A DNA stretch of 21,314 nucleotides from UBA6244 sp041582875 (lineage in GTDB: Bacteria > Bacteroidota > Bacteroidia > Bacteroidales > F082), in the NCBI GenBank assembly GCA_041582875.1, contig JBFHGX010000058.1:1-21314 (forward strand), given 5' to 3'. The notes beneath the pieces were generated by a model. It was not told the DNA's origin. It did not search any database and saw nothing but the letters and a program-made list of their open reading frames with translations. Position numbers and translations under genes: made by a program. Below, piece after piece: positions 1 through 8,112 of the stretch. Every line of letters starts with the position of its first letter. Within the stretch, counting starts at the first letter, position 1.

Positions 1-846
1 AATCTGATTTTTTTGTTCCAAACTTCGAGTCAAATAAACATGGGTTAACATGTTTAGAAAATTCACCGCTTTCTGTGTATTGTCCTTCTTCATTTTGATA
101 TTCAAAATGGAAGCTTCTCTATTAATGGGCTCTATTTCAAAACCTCTGAACTGATCAGTCAGGCTATAATAGTCGTTGAATACAAAGTAGAATGACTCTG
201 AGAGGTTCTTTTCAGGAGAGAAAAAATCAGTTAGTATAATGGTAAACCTCCCATAAGGACTATCAATAAGTTCTCCAAAACTATATTCACCAGACCACTT
301 TACTTCCTCAATAATTCCATCTTCATATTGACTGGTGGCAAAAACGTATTTTTTAATTAGCTCAGCTTCAGCCTCAATTCTGAATTTACTTTTGTCCGTA
401 AATTTTAAATTGTATCTAAGTCCAACAGCTTGAGGTACTGTACTATCAAATACCACCTCGAAAGGAGCATCCTGATACAATTCTTTGTTTATCAACCCTT
501 CATCTACAAAGTAGGCAACCTCAAAATCAAGATTTTGAATGGCCCTGTAGGAAAGAGAAAAGGAAGTTAGAATTCCGATTTCGTTTTCTACATTTTGTTG
601 GGTATTGCTCAATCCAATTCCCAACATGGCCGATGGGTCGAGTTTCGACTTGTCGTCTTTTACCAGCACGGTGGTATTTACCTCGAACACCGGGTTGGTG
701 TATTTGTTAAACAAAAAGGCAATTACAAATGCCACAAAAACCGTAAGGGCAAATAAATACCAATACCGGACAAACTTAAAGAATAGCGCTTTTATATCAA
801 TTGTTTCTTCCTGCTGCTGGATTCCGTCAAAATTTTCTACTGCCAT
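1..846 (-). CDS. Wzz-type polysaccharide chain-length/co-polymerase protein, possibly with C-terminal tyrosine kinase (3' end outside window)
   Basis: The frame is open from an ATG at 846 to the window edge, giving 282 visible residues with no stop. An N-terminal amphipathic stretch (IDIKALFFKFVRYWY) leads into a membrane helix at about residues 28-47, followed by the Wzz-type motif NPVFEVNTTVLVKDD and a long periplasmic domain. Wzz proteins sit in the inner membrane and control polymer length and export of capsular or exopolysaccharide. In Bacteroidota this N-terminus is commonly fused to a second membrane helix and a cytoplasmic BY-kinase domain, but that part lies outside the window, so the fusion is inferred. 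It starts 17 bases after the stop of the Wza-like lipoprotein gene on the same strand, so the two almost certainly form one operon and one envelope-spanning export machine. Confidence 0.9.
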   Translation of the reverse strand, partial: MAVENFDGIQQQEETIDIKALFFKFVRYWYLFALTVFVAFVIAFLFNKYTNPVFEVNTTVLVKDDKSKLDPSAMLGIGLSNTQQNVENEIGILTSFSLSYRAIQNLDFEVAYFVDEGLINKELYQDAPFEVVFDSTVPQAVGLRYNLKFTDKSKFRIEAEAELIKKYVFATSQYEDGIIEEVKWSGEYSFGELIDSPYGRFTIILTDFFSPEKNLSESFYFVFNDYYSLTDQFRGFEIEPINREASILNIKMKKDNTQKAVNFLNMLTHVYLTRSLEQKNQI

Positions 847-863
847 TTTTTCAAAATTGTTGG

Positions 864-1652
864 TTACTTAATATAGCTTAGGACCAGAACGGTGGATGAG
901 ATAAACCCAAATACAATACCGTAAGGGAAATTAGCAAATGTAAACTGCTTTCCTTTAACCGGTTGCACATATACGATGTCGTTGGGTTTAAGGTAATAGT
1001 AGTCTGATAACAGAATGTCGCGCTTGGTCATGTCTACATAAACGACTTCTGAACCGGTTTTATTTTGGCGAATAATTGCCACTTTGTTCCGGTTGGCAAA
1101 GTCAGTTAAATCGCCGGACATGGATACCGCTTCGAACAAGTTGATATTGTCTTGATAAACTTTGTATTGCCCCGGACGTTTTACTTCGCCCAATAAGGTA
1201 ATGTTGTAATTCACCAGCTTTACGATCACTACAAATTCCTTCATATATACCTGAAGTTTTTCTTGCAGTATGGTTTTCACCTCCTCTATGGTCATGTTTT
1301 TGATCAATATTTCTCCTGTCATGGGGAAATCAAGATATCCACCTTCGTTTACATTGTAACTGTTCAGGTATACCGATGCATCGGAACTAATATTATTTCC
1401 TGATCCGCTTGAAAGTGGATTGAGCAATAAGGTTGTTTTCTCATCGAGTGTAACTACACGAATATATAAGTTGTCTCCCGGCTGAACCCGGTAGTCAATT
1501 TTCCGTTCGTTATTAAATGAGGTTAAGGTGTCTGACTCATTCTTTACCTGCATGTATAACATCTTTTTTTGGGGAATACACGACGAAAACATAAAAGATA
1601 GCAGAGCTACCCAGAACAAAGATCTGAAAGTGAATAAAAATGATTTTTTCAT
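864..1652 (-). CDS. Polysaccharide export outer-membrane lipoprotein, Wza/BexD family
   Basis: The 262-residue protein starts with a lipoprotein signal: MKKSF, a hydrophobic stretch, then lipobox FSSC with the acylated cysteine at residue 25. The Poly_export domain follows at about residues 50-145 (YRVQPGDNLYIRV, and GYLDFPMTGEI in its second half), then one SLBB-like segment at about 150-210 (ITLLGEVKRPGQYKVY). A hydrophobic helix at about 239-260 ends the protein, matching the C-terminal outer-membrane helix of Wza. It should form the outer-membrane channel through which capsule or exopolysaccharide leaves the cell. E. coli Wza is longer and has more SLBB-like material; the short one-SLBB form is usual in Bacteroidota. 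It is the first visible gene of an operon with the Wzz gene. The promoter is expected in the 278-base region upstream. Confidence 0.92.
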   Translation of the reverse strand: MKKSFLFTFRSLFWVALLSFMFSSCIPQKKMLYMQVKNESDTLTSFNNERKIDYRVQPGDNLYIRVVTLDEKTTLLLNPLSSGSGNNISSDASVYLNSYNVNEGGYLDFPMTGEILIKNMTIEEVKTILQEKLQVYMKEFVVIVKLVNYNITLLGEVKRPGQYKVYQDNINLFEAVSMSGDLTDFANRNKVAIIRQNKTGSEVVYVDMTKRDILLSDYYYLKPNDIVYVQPVKGKQFTFANFPYGIVFGFISSTVLVLSYIK

Positions 1653-1699
1653 GAAGGATTATCTTCTTGGATTATTGAGTAATATTTAGAATAATTTGG

Positions 1700-1707
1700 C
1701 AAATGTA
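1700..1707 (-). promoter_or_regulatory. Candidate Bacteroidota -7 element for the polysaccharide export operon
   Basis: Reading the minus strand, TACATTTG matches TAnnTTTG, the primary-sigma -7 consensus of Bacteroidota. It lies about 48 bases upstream of the exporter ATG, a sensible leader length. I see no clear TTTG -33 element at 18-21 bases spacing, and the motif is short enough to occur by chance in AT-rich DNA. Confidence 0.3.
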
Positions 1708-1802
1708 ATTTATTTTTGAACAGATATAAGGATAAAATTCTATGTGTTTGTGTATTTATCTTGCTGCTCATGGTTATGTTAACTTAAATTACCCTGACAA
1801 AT

Positions 1803-1828
1803 GGTTGTTTTATAATGAAAAACAATCC
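1803..1828. repeat. Intergenic inverted repeat (7-bp stem plus GG/CC clamp)
   Basis: TTGTTTT (1805-1811) pairs with AAAACAA (1819-1825) around a 7-base loop. A further GG/CC pair closes the stem after a one-base bulge at 1826. It lies between divergent transcription units and is followed by no T-run on either strand, so it does not look like a terminator. It could be an operator or simply an AT-rich chance palindrome. Confidence 0.3.
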
Positions 1829-1843
1829 ACACCAAACTAATGC

Positions 1844-1864
1844 CTACAAACATACTACAAACAT
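1844..1864 (+). promoter_or_regulatory. Tandem direct repeat CTACAAACAT x2, candidate activator site
   Basis: Two identical 10-mers, CTACAAACAT at 1844-1853 and 1855-1864, are separated by one base. Their period of 11 is close to one DNA helical turn, so both copies face the same side of the helix. They lie just upstream of the predicted promoter of the gene at 1931, centred about 60 bases before the predicted transcription start, where activators typically bind. They could equally act on the divergent export operon. Confidence 0.4.
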
Positions 1865-1880
1865 CTAATTATTTAACTTA

Positions 1881-1907
1881 TTGTTTGTTGTTATTTCGTT
1901 ATTTTTG
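1881..1907 (+). promoter_or_regulatory. Candidate Bacteroidota promoter for the 1931 gene
   Basis: TATTTTTG at 1900-1907 is an exact TAnnTTTG -7 match. A TTG at 1881-1883 gives a spacer of 16, a little shorter than usual for the -33 element. Transcription would begin near 1914, leaving a leader of about 17 bases before the ATG at 1931. The leader has no Shine-Dalgarno sequence, as is normal in this phylum. Confidence 0.4.
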
Positions 1908-1930
1908 AATGATTTTAACCCTAAATCCCC

Positions 1931-3838
1931 ATGAATCGATTTGTAATCCCGTTTTTGTTGTTTTCTACGCTCTTTATTGATGTATCATCTATTTTAGCTC
2001 AACAACTCAAAATCAGGTCTCAAATTCCAGCGGTTTACACAGGAATTATGACCACCGACATTGGACAACTTTATCACCTTTCAGTTGTTTCAAATGATAC
2101 CAGTTGGCACCAAACAGATAGTTCATTCAAGACACCATCTCATTTGATGGTTAATCCAACGGGCGTTTCCAATAACTTGGTGTTTGATTTTGAAGCACCT
2201 GATTTTTATGGCACGATTTATTATGGTGTTTATCCGGATGAAGCCGATGATCGCCTTTATCCGTTATATTCGAAAAGCGCAAGGATAATTGCTGGAACTG
2301 CCCAAATCGATTTTGAGTCTATTATTAGCGTAACGATCCAGATGCCTGATACTGTATTAAAAGTTCAATATCGATTGGCCGACCAATATGGAAACTTGTT
2401 GTATGATGGGTGTATACGCATCAAGAATTCGTTGCCGGTATCGCCACTTTTAACTCTAATTGAAGGGCCTTTTGTTGGAAATTTAGAAGAGGAAAGGGTG
2501 GTGATTTGGTTTACAACAAATCATCCCTGCTCGGCTTCGGTGTTTATTGATGGAATTGAATACACAAGCAAGAGTAAGTCAACCAATATGGCAGGTAGCC
2601 GGGTTCATGAAATTCAGCTTGAAGGTCTTTCCCCAGGAACAACCTATAGTTATGAATTGCGATTTGGCCCTTATGCTGAACACTATAGTTTTACAACGGC
2701 TCCATTATCGGGAAGTCGAAAGCCTTTTAGCTTTGCATTTACGTCCAATTCACAAGGAGTTTTGGGTGGTGGTGAATGGGATTTGTTTGGGGTAAATGCA
2801 ACCAGTCTAAAACGAGTGTCAGCTTTGGCTACCCATAATAAAGTGGCGTTTTTTCAGTTTTCAGGAAACCTGATCAAAGGTTTTACGGAAAACCCTGATA
2901 TAGCTCTACAACAATACCGTAATTGGAAGAAAACCATGGGAATTCTGGGCCATCAAACACCAATTTATACAGGGATGGGGAATCATGAAGCTGTTGAAAT
3001 GGTGTTTTCAGATGGGAGTAAATATGGTTTGGCAGTGGATAACTATCCGTTTGCAATAGCTTCGGCCGAAGCCGTTTTCGCAGATCAGTTGGTCAACCCT
3101 GGAAATGGTCCTTCAAGCGAAGATAATTTCAAACTTGATCCTTATCCCCTAAAGGATGATTTTCCGAAATATACCGATCAGGTTTATTCATACCGATATG
3201 ATAATATAGCAGTATTGGTTTTGAACTCAAATTATTGGAGTGCACATTCGGCCAAAGCATTACATCAGATAGGAGGAAATCCTCCTGGCTATATCATGGA
3301 TAATCAGTTGGAATGGATCAGATCGACATTGTCAAAATTGGATCGAGATCAGGACATTGATCATGTAATTGTTGTGGTGAATTCGCCCATATTTCCCATT
3401 ACTGACGAAAAAGGTATGTGGAACAATGGATATCATTATTTAAGTCCGGTAGTATCGGCTGAGGTAGCTGTTACAAATTTGTTGGAGCGAAGGGATGAAT
3501 TGCTTGATGTGTTGATCAATCAAAACAAAAAGGTTGCTCTCCTTTTAACTTCCACTGAAATTGGGTATGCCCGATTGAAAATTTCACCCCAAATGCCACT
3601 TTATACTGACAACTACAAAGAAAAGAAGTTAAAATTGAGTCGGTCCTTATGGCAAATTTCCTGTGGACTTCTTCCTAAATCTCCATTTTTAAATGAAGAA
3701 TATCCATGGTCCGGTTCTATTGTGAAATCTTCTCGTCAAACAGCAGTTGTTTTTATTCAGGTTGATGGAGAAAACCTTTCAGTGAAGGTTTTAAACCCGT
3801 TTTCACTTGAGGTGATAGAAACAGCTTTTTTGAAATAA
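1931..3838 (+). CDS. Secreted metallophosphatase-fold protein with degenerate active site (putative pseudophosphatase)
   Basis: The 635-residue protein has a signal peptide (residues 1 to about 23, ending SSILA). A purple-acid-phosphatase-like fibronectin domain follows at about 175-257 (LSPGTTYSYELRF, FTTAP), then a calcineurin-like phosphoesterase fold at about 265-580. The family motifs can be followed by eye, but most metal ligands are replaced. The first-motif Asp is Asn273 (FTSNSQG). The GD motif is GN at 312-313 (SGNLIKG). GNHE at 350-353 is kept. The HxP motif is Asn484-Ser-Pro. The GHEHNYxR motif reads STEIGYAR at 541-548, losing both His but keeping Glu, Tyr and Arg. The fold assignment is family knowledge; loss of catalysis is inference. 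Residues 30-170 are an uncharacterised N-terminal beta-rich part. The gene has its own predicted promoter and ends 138 bases before topA. Confidence 0.8.
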   Translation: MNRFVIPFLLFSTLFIDVSSILAQQLKIRSQIPAVYTGIMTTDIGQLYHLSVVSNDTSWHQTDSSFKTPSHLMVNPTGVSNNLVFDFEAPDFYGTIYYGVYPDEADDRLYPLYSKSARIIAGTAQIDFESIISVTIQMPDTVLKVQYRLADQYGNLLYDGCIRIKNSLPVSPLLTLIEGPFVGNLEEERVVIWFTTNHPCSASVFIDGIEYTSKSKSTNMAGSRVHEIQLEGLSPGTTYSYELRFGPYAEHYSFTTAPLSGSRKPFSFAFTSNSQGVLGGGEWDLFGVNATSLKRVSALATHNKVAFFQFSGNLIKGFTENPDIALQQYRNWKKTMGILGHQTPIYTGMGNHEAVEMVFSDGSKYGLAVDNYPFAIASAEAVFADQLVNPGNGPSSEDNFKLDPYPLKDDFPKYTDQVYSYRYDNIAVLVLNSNYWSAHSAKALHQIGGNPPGYIMDNQLEWIRSTLSKLDRDQDIDHVIVVVNSPIFPITDEKGMWNNGYHYLSPVVSAEVAVTNLLERRDELLDVLINQNKKVALLLTSTEIGYARLKISPQMPLYTDNYKEKKLKLSRSLWQISCGLLPKSPFLNEEYPWSGSIVKSSRQTAVVFIQVDGENLSVKVLNPFSLEVIETAFLK

Positions 3839-3900
3839 AAAACATCAAAATTTAGTTAAAACCCTTCATTTTTTGAGTCAAAAGTGAGCAAAAAGCAAAG

Positions 3901-3934
3901 TTTCGGCCCATCAATTCAATTTATATTACTTTTG
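3901..3934 (+). promoter_or_regulatory. Candidate Bacteroidota promoter for topA
   Basis: TACTTTTG at 3927-3934 matches TAnnTTTG exactly. TTTC at 3901-3904, one base off TTTG, lies 22 bases upstream as a possible -33 element. Transcription would start near 3941, giving a leader of about 40 bases before the topA ATG. Confidence 0.45.
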
Positions 3935-3979
3935 CTGCTTCAAAAAACACCTTAAATATAACCGATTAATTAGTTAGTG

Positions 3980-6301
3980 ATGGTAAAAAACCTCGTGATT
4001 GTAGAGTCACCGGCAAAGGCAAAAACAATAGAAGGCTTCTTGGGAAAAGACTTTTTGGTGAAATCAAGTTACGGACACGTAATGGATTTAAACAAAACAA
4101 AGATAAGTGTAGACGTTGAGCAAGATTTTGAACCTAAATATGAAGTTAGTGCCGATAAGAAGAAATTGGTGACTGAACTCAAAAAGTTGGCCAAAGAAGC
4201 TGAAATGGTTTGGCTTGCTTCTGATGAAGACCGTGAAGGAGAGGCTATTTCGTGGCATCTTTTTAAAGCTTTAGGCTTAAAAGAGGATAAAACCAAGCGC
4301 ATCGTTTTTCACGAAATTACCAAGAATGCCATTTTGCATGCCATTGAAAACCCACGTGATATCGACCGAAATTTGGTTAGCGCTCAACAGGCTCGCAGGG
4401 TCCTCGATCGGTTAGTAGGCTATGAATTATCGCCATTGTTGTGGAAAAAAGTTAAACCCTCATTGAGTGCTGGTCGTGTACAATCTGTTGCTGTGCGCTT
4501 GATTGTAGAACGTGAAGATGAAATAAAAGGGTTTAAAAGTGTGTCTTCGTATCGGATTGTGGGTGATTTTGTACTAAGTGATGAAAAGGAGAAGCAAACC
4601 TTCCAGGCTGAGTATCCCATTCGTTTTAAAAAGAATAAGGAAGCCAACGATTTTCTGAATAATCAAGTGGAGGCTACTTTTTTGGTTAAACAAGTGGAAA
4701 CCAAACCCGGAAAGAAATCTCCTGCCGCCCCTTTTACAACCTCTACCTTACAGCAAGAAGCTGCACGTAAGTTGGGATTTTCTGTTGCCAATACCATGCG
4801 GGTGGCTCAAAACCTATACGAATCGGGTAAGATTACATACATGCGGACCGACTCAGTGAATTTGTCGACCACGGCCATCAATATGGCCAAGGAGGAAATC
4901 GAAAGTGCTTATGGTGAAAAATATGTAAAAACCCGCCAATATGCTACCAAATCAAAGGGAGCACAAGAGGCACACGAGGCTATTCGTCCGACCTATATGA
5001 ACCAATCTTCGGTAGGAGGTTCTGCCGATGAGCAACGTTTGTATGAACTTATCTGGAAACGAACAATCGCTTCACAAATGAGTGATGCCGAGCTTGAACG
5101 TACACAGGTTAAGATTAATTCTTCAGGTGCTCAGGAACTATTTGTAGCTTCAGGTGAAGTAATAATATTTGATGGTTTTTTGAAAGTTTATCTGGAAAGT
5201 TCTGACGATGAACCTATGGATCAGGAAGGAATACTGCCAGCAATGAAAACCAATGACCTGCTGACTTTATTGCAAATGACGGCACGTGAGCGATATACAA
5301 AACATCCCCCACGCTATACAGAGGCCAGTTTGGTTAAAAAATTGGAGGAATTGGGTATAGGTCGTCCTTCTACTTATGCACCAACCATTTCTACCATACA
5401 GAAAAGAGAATATGTGGTAAAGGAAAACCGTCCTTCAGAAAAGCGTAATGTACAACTGATTACATTAAAAGATGGAAAAATAGACGAAATCACATTAATT
5501 GATAATGTTTCATCGGAGCAAACCAAATTGTTTCCTACAGATGTAGGAACATTGGTTAATCGCTTTTTAATGCAATATTTTGATGATATTTTGGATTACC
5601 ACTTTACGGCTAATGTTGAGAAGGAATTTGATGAAATTGCTGATGGACTTAAGGAATGGAATTTAATGATTAAAGATTTCTATGGTCCTTTTCATGCAAA
5701 AATTGATAAAACCCAAGAAGAATCCGGAAAATTTTCAGGTGAAAAGCTTTTGGGCATTGATCCTGAATCGGGCAAGAATGTTTTTGTGAAAATAGGTCGT
5801 TTTGGTCCACTGGCTCAAATTGGAGATACCGAGTCGGAAGAAAAACCCAAATTTGCCGGTTTGCGTAAAAACCAAAGCATTGAAACCATTACGCTGGAAG
5901 AGGCCCTTAAGTTGTTTGATTTCCCGAGAAATATGGGGCTTTACGAAGAAAAAGAAGTAACTGTAGCTATTGGTCGTTTTGGCCCTTACGTAAAATTCGA
6001 CAGTAAGTTTTACTCCATCAAAAAGGATGACAATCCGGCAAGTGTTACCCTTGATCGTTGCATTGAGATCATTCTCGAAAAAATTAAAGCTGAAAAAGAA
6101 AAACTTATAAAGAAATTTGATGAAGACCCAGATGTTGAGTTGCTTAATGGTAGATATGGTCCTTATCTGGTGATCAAAAAGCAAAACTATAAATTACCTA
6201 AAGGAACAGATCCTCACGCATTAACACTGGAAGAGTGTTATAAGATTTCGGAAGATCCCAAAAACATGCCCAAGAAAAGGTTCGTGAAAAAGAAAAAATA
6301 G
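3980..6301 (+). CDS. topA: DNA topoisomerase I (type IA)
   Basis: TopA relaxes negative supercoils through a transient phosphotyrosine link to one DNA strand. The N-terminal Toprim domain shows VIVESPAKAKT with the catalytic Glu and ASDEDREGEAISWH with the acidic metal-binding triad (about residues 80-95). The active-site tyrosine is in ITYMRTDSVNLS, about residue 287. ARRVLDRLVGYELSPLLW and EAHEAIRPT are further family signatures. The C-terminus has three GRFGPY-type repeats (IGRFGPLAQ, IGRFGPYVK, NGRYGPYLV) and a lysine-rich end, rather than the Cys4 zinc fingers of E. coli TopA. At about 773 residues it is normal for Bacteroidota. I chose the ATG at 3980; a GTG directly before it at 3977 would add only one residue. 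A predicted promoter lies upstream, and the arginase-fold gene follows after 63 bases, possibly co-transcribed. Confidence 0.97.
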   Translation: MVKNLVIVESPAKAKTIEGFLGKDFLVKSSYGHVMDLNKTKISVDVEQDFEPKYEVSADKKKLVTELKKLAKEAEMVWLASDEDREGEAISWHLFKALGLKEDKTKRIVFHEITKNAILHAIENPRDIDRNLVSAQQARRVLDRLVGYELSPLLWKKVKPSLSAGRVQSVAVRLIVEREDEIKGFKSVSSYRIVGDFVLSDEKEKQTFQAEYPIRFKKNKEANDFLNNQVEATFLVKQVETKPGKKSPAAPFTTSTLQQEAARKLGFSVANTMRVAQNLYESGKITYMRTDSVNLSTTAINMAKEEIESAYGEKYVKTRQYATKSKGAQEAHEAIRPTYMNQSSVGGSADEQRLYELIWKRTIASQMSDAELERTQVKINSSGAQELFVASGEVIIFDGFLKVYLESSDDEPMDQEGILPAMKTNDLLTLLQMTARERYTKHPPRYTEASLVKKLEELGIGRPSTYAPTISTIQKREYVVKENRPSEKRNVQLITLKDGKIDEITLIDNVSSEQTKLFPTDVGTLVNRFLMQYFDDILDYHFTANVEKEFDEIADGLKEWNLMIKDFYGPFHAKIDKTQEESGKFSGEKLLGIDPESGKNVFVKIGRFGPLAQIGDTESEEKPKFAGLRKNQSIETITLEEALKLFDFPRNMGLYEEKEVTVAIGRFGPYVKFDSKFYSIKKDDNPASVTLDRCIEIILEKIKAEKEKLIKKFDEDPDVELLNGRYGPYLVIKKQNYKLPKGTDPHALTLEECYKISEDPKNMPKKRFVKKKK

Positions 6302-6364
6302 AACCCCCTCAAACAGGGTCAAATATTTATATATTTTCGTTGCTCAAAGCATGAAAAGCCGGTT

Positions 6365-7540
6365 ATGGAATTAGATCATTATTTTCAACCCATTGAAATT
6401 GATTGGATTGAGCCTCTGCAGAACACAGGTAGGCAAAGGATAGGCGACTTAATTAAAGCCTATGTTCCAGAAACTGATTTTCCTGATCCATTGCAGTTTA
6501 ACCTGGCAATTATTGGTGTTCCCGAAGAACGGGGAACAACTACCAACCAAGGTTGTGCCAAGGCACCCGATAAAGTTCGTCATTATTTATATCGTCTGTT
6601 TGCGCATTGGAATCAGGTTTCAATTTGTGACCTAGGTAACCTAAAAAATGGCCATAATCTGGATGATACCTACTTTGCTTTAAAGGAAGTTGTTTCACAC
6701 CTGGTTCGTAATCAGGTAATTCCGGTGATTATTGGAGGAAGTCAAGACCTTACTTTTGCCAATTATTTGGCCTATCAAAATATTGGTCGGGTGATCAATA
6801 TTGCAGCAGTTGATCCTATGTTCGACTTGGGGCATGACGAACATGAGCTCAATAGCCATAGTTATCTCAGCCGCATTATTCTTCATCAACCCAATTTTTT
6901 GTTTAATTATACCAACATCGGATACCAGACTTATTTTGTTGATCAGGATTCGTTACAGCTCATGAAAAACCTGTATTTCGATGTGTTCAGGTTGGGAAAT
7001 GTACGGGCTAATATGGCCGAAGTTGAGCCGATGGTGCGTAATGCTGATATTCTTACCATTGATTTGTCATCGATCCGACATTCTGATGCACCGGCAAGCA
7101 AACAAACCTCTCCCAATGGTTTTTATGGTGAAGAAATGTGTCAGATTTGCCGCTATGCCGGGATGAGTGATAAGCTTACCAGTATTGGTTTTTATGAATT
7201 GAATCCTGCACTTGATCCACAAGGTCAATCTGCGTTTCTTTTTGCTGAAATGATCTGGTATTTTATCGATGGTTTTGCAAATCGTCAACATGATTTTCCT
7301 GAGAAATCGGGTGAAGATTTTGTGAAGTTTACTGTTCAGGTTGAAACCTTTGCCGAGGAACTGGTATTTTTAAAAAGCAAGAAAACCAACCGGTGGTGGA
7401 TGGTTGTTGGCATGAAGGACATTGTAGGGCGCAAATATCAACGTCATCAGTATGTTCCTTGCTCTTACGAAGATTACCAAATGGCATTAAATCAGGAAAT
7501 TCCTGATCGTTGGTGGAAAGTTCAGCAAAAACTGATGTAA
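6365..7540 (+). CDS. Arginase/formiminoglutamase-fold (ureohydrolase) protein with degenerate metal site
   Basis: This 391-residue protein has the layout of the ureohydrolase superfamily, which normally binds two Mn ions to hydrolyse guanidino or formimino compounds. The landmark motifs are recognisable but altered. GGDHS/GGGHE reads GGSQDL (124-129), so the His ligand is Gln127. DAHxD reads DPMFD (150-154), keeping both Asp but with Met152 for His. SxDxDxxDP reads TIDLSSIRH (231-239), keeping Asp233 but with Ser235 for the next Asp. The conserved Glu of the ELNP motif is present at 278. A C-terminal extension of about 80 residues (from about 310) is absent from ordinary arginases and carries two Trp-Trp pairs. 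Annotation pipelines would probably call this formimidoylglutamase; the lost ligands make that activity doubtful. It lies 63 bases after topA with only a weak promoter-like TATTTTCG between, and ends one base from the convergent ruvC. Confidence 0.85.
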   Translation: MELDHYFQPIEIDWIEPLQNTGRQRIGDLIKAYVPETDFPDPLQFNLAIIGVPEERGTTTNQGCAKAPDKVRHYLYRLFAHWNQVSICDLGNLKNGHNLDDTYFALKEVVSHLVRNQVIPVIIGGSQDLTFANYLAYQNIGRVINIAAVDPMFDLGHDEHELNSHSYLSRIILHQPNFLFNYTNIGYQTYFVDQDSLQLMKNLYFDVFRLGNVRANMAEVEPMVRNADILTIDLSSIRHSDAPASKQTSPNGFYGEEMCQICRYAGMSDKLTSIGFYELNPALDPQGQSAFLFAEMIWYFIDGFANRQHDFPEKSGEDFVKFTVQVETFAEELVFLKSKKTNRWWMVVGMKDIVGRKYQRHQYVPCSYEDYQMALNQEIPDRWWKVQQKLM

Positions 7541-7541
7541 C

Positions 7542-8093
7542 TTATTTCTTCACCCGCTTGGGGTTATCCTGAAGAAACGATTTCCAGCCACTATAGGATT
7601 TATCTGAAGTGGGTTTATTTCCTTGAAAAAAATGACAAACCGCTGCAGCCAATCCATCTGTGGCATCTAAATATTCTGGCATTTCACTGAATTTCATCAG
7701 GCTTCCTAACATCCCGGCTACTTGTTCTTTACTTGCATTACCATTTCCGGTAATCGATTGTTTAATTTTTTTTGGGGAATATTCAAAAATGGGAAGCTCT
7801 TTGGATAGTCCGGCAGCCATGGCCACACCCTGAGCACGCCCAAGTTTTAGCATCGACTGAACATTCTTTCCGAAAAATGGTGCTTCGAGGGCCATTTCAT
7901 CCGGATGGTATTGTTCAATTAAACCAAGGGTTCGTTCAAAAATCTTTTTTAATTTTAGCGCGTGGTTATCGTAGGCGCCTAATTTCAACACACCCATGGT
8001 TATCAGTTGAATGCTATTACCGCTTTGATGTATAAGTCCGTAACCCATGATGTTTGTTCCCGGGTCGATGCCCAAAATAATACGTTCCACCAA
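7542..8093 (-). CDS. ruvC: Crossover junction endodeoxyribonuclease RuvC
   Basis: RuvC is the dimeric nuclease that resolves Holliday junctions with RuvAB. All four expected catalytic acids are visible: Asp10 in ILGIDPG, Glu70 in MALEAPFFG, and Asp143 and Asp146 in LDATDGLAAAVCH. Family motifs KLGRAQGVAMA and YSPKKIKQSITGNGNASKEQV are intact, and 183 residues is the usual length. The start is not an ATG. The frame opens after a stop at 8105-8103, and the only sensible starts are TTG at 8093 or GTG at 8090; the first internal ATG would delete catalytic Asp10. The gene is divergent from the membrane-protein gene at 8113 with only 19 bases between, so promoters may lie inside the neighbouring coding sequences. 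It converges with the arginase-fold gene. Confidence 0.96.
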   Translation of the reverse strand: MVERIILGIDPGTNIMGYGLIHQSGNSIQLITMGVLKLGAYDNHALKLKKIFERTLGLIEQYHPDEMALEAPFFGKNVQSMLKLGRAQGVAMAAGLSKELPIFEYSPKKIKQSITGNGNASKEQVAGMLGSLMKFSEMPEYLDATDGLAAAVCHFFQGNKPTSDKSYSGWKSFLQDNPKRVKK

Positions 8094-8112
8094 AATATTG
8101 AATTAAATAAAG

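Noticed and set aside
605..871. Plus-strand 88-codon open frame over the Wzz gene
   Set aside because: It is antisense to a well-supported Wzz coding frame and has no family-like features.
3771..3792. AAAACCTT/AAGGTTTT inverted repeat near the end of the pseudophosphatase gene, considered as a terminator
   Set aside because: It lies inside the coding sequence, is AT-rich, and no T-run follows at the right place.
5735..6184. Minus-strand 149-codon open frame inside topA
   Set aside because: It overlaps the conserved GRFGPY repeat region of topA on the opposite strand; its Phe-rich translation is a shadow of Lys/Glu-rich topA sequence.
6302..6364. Possible terminator or promoter between topA and the arginase-fold gene
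   Set aside because: The C-rich/G-rich segment gives only a four-pair stem, and TATTTTCG is one base off the -7 consensus; neither is strong enough to list.
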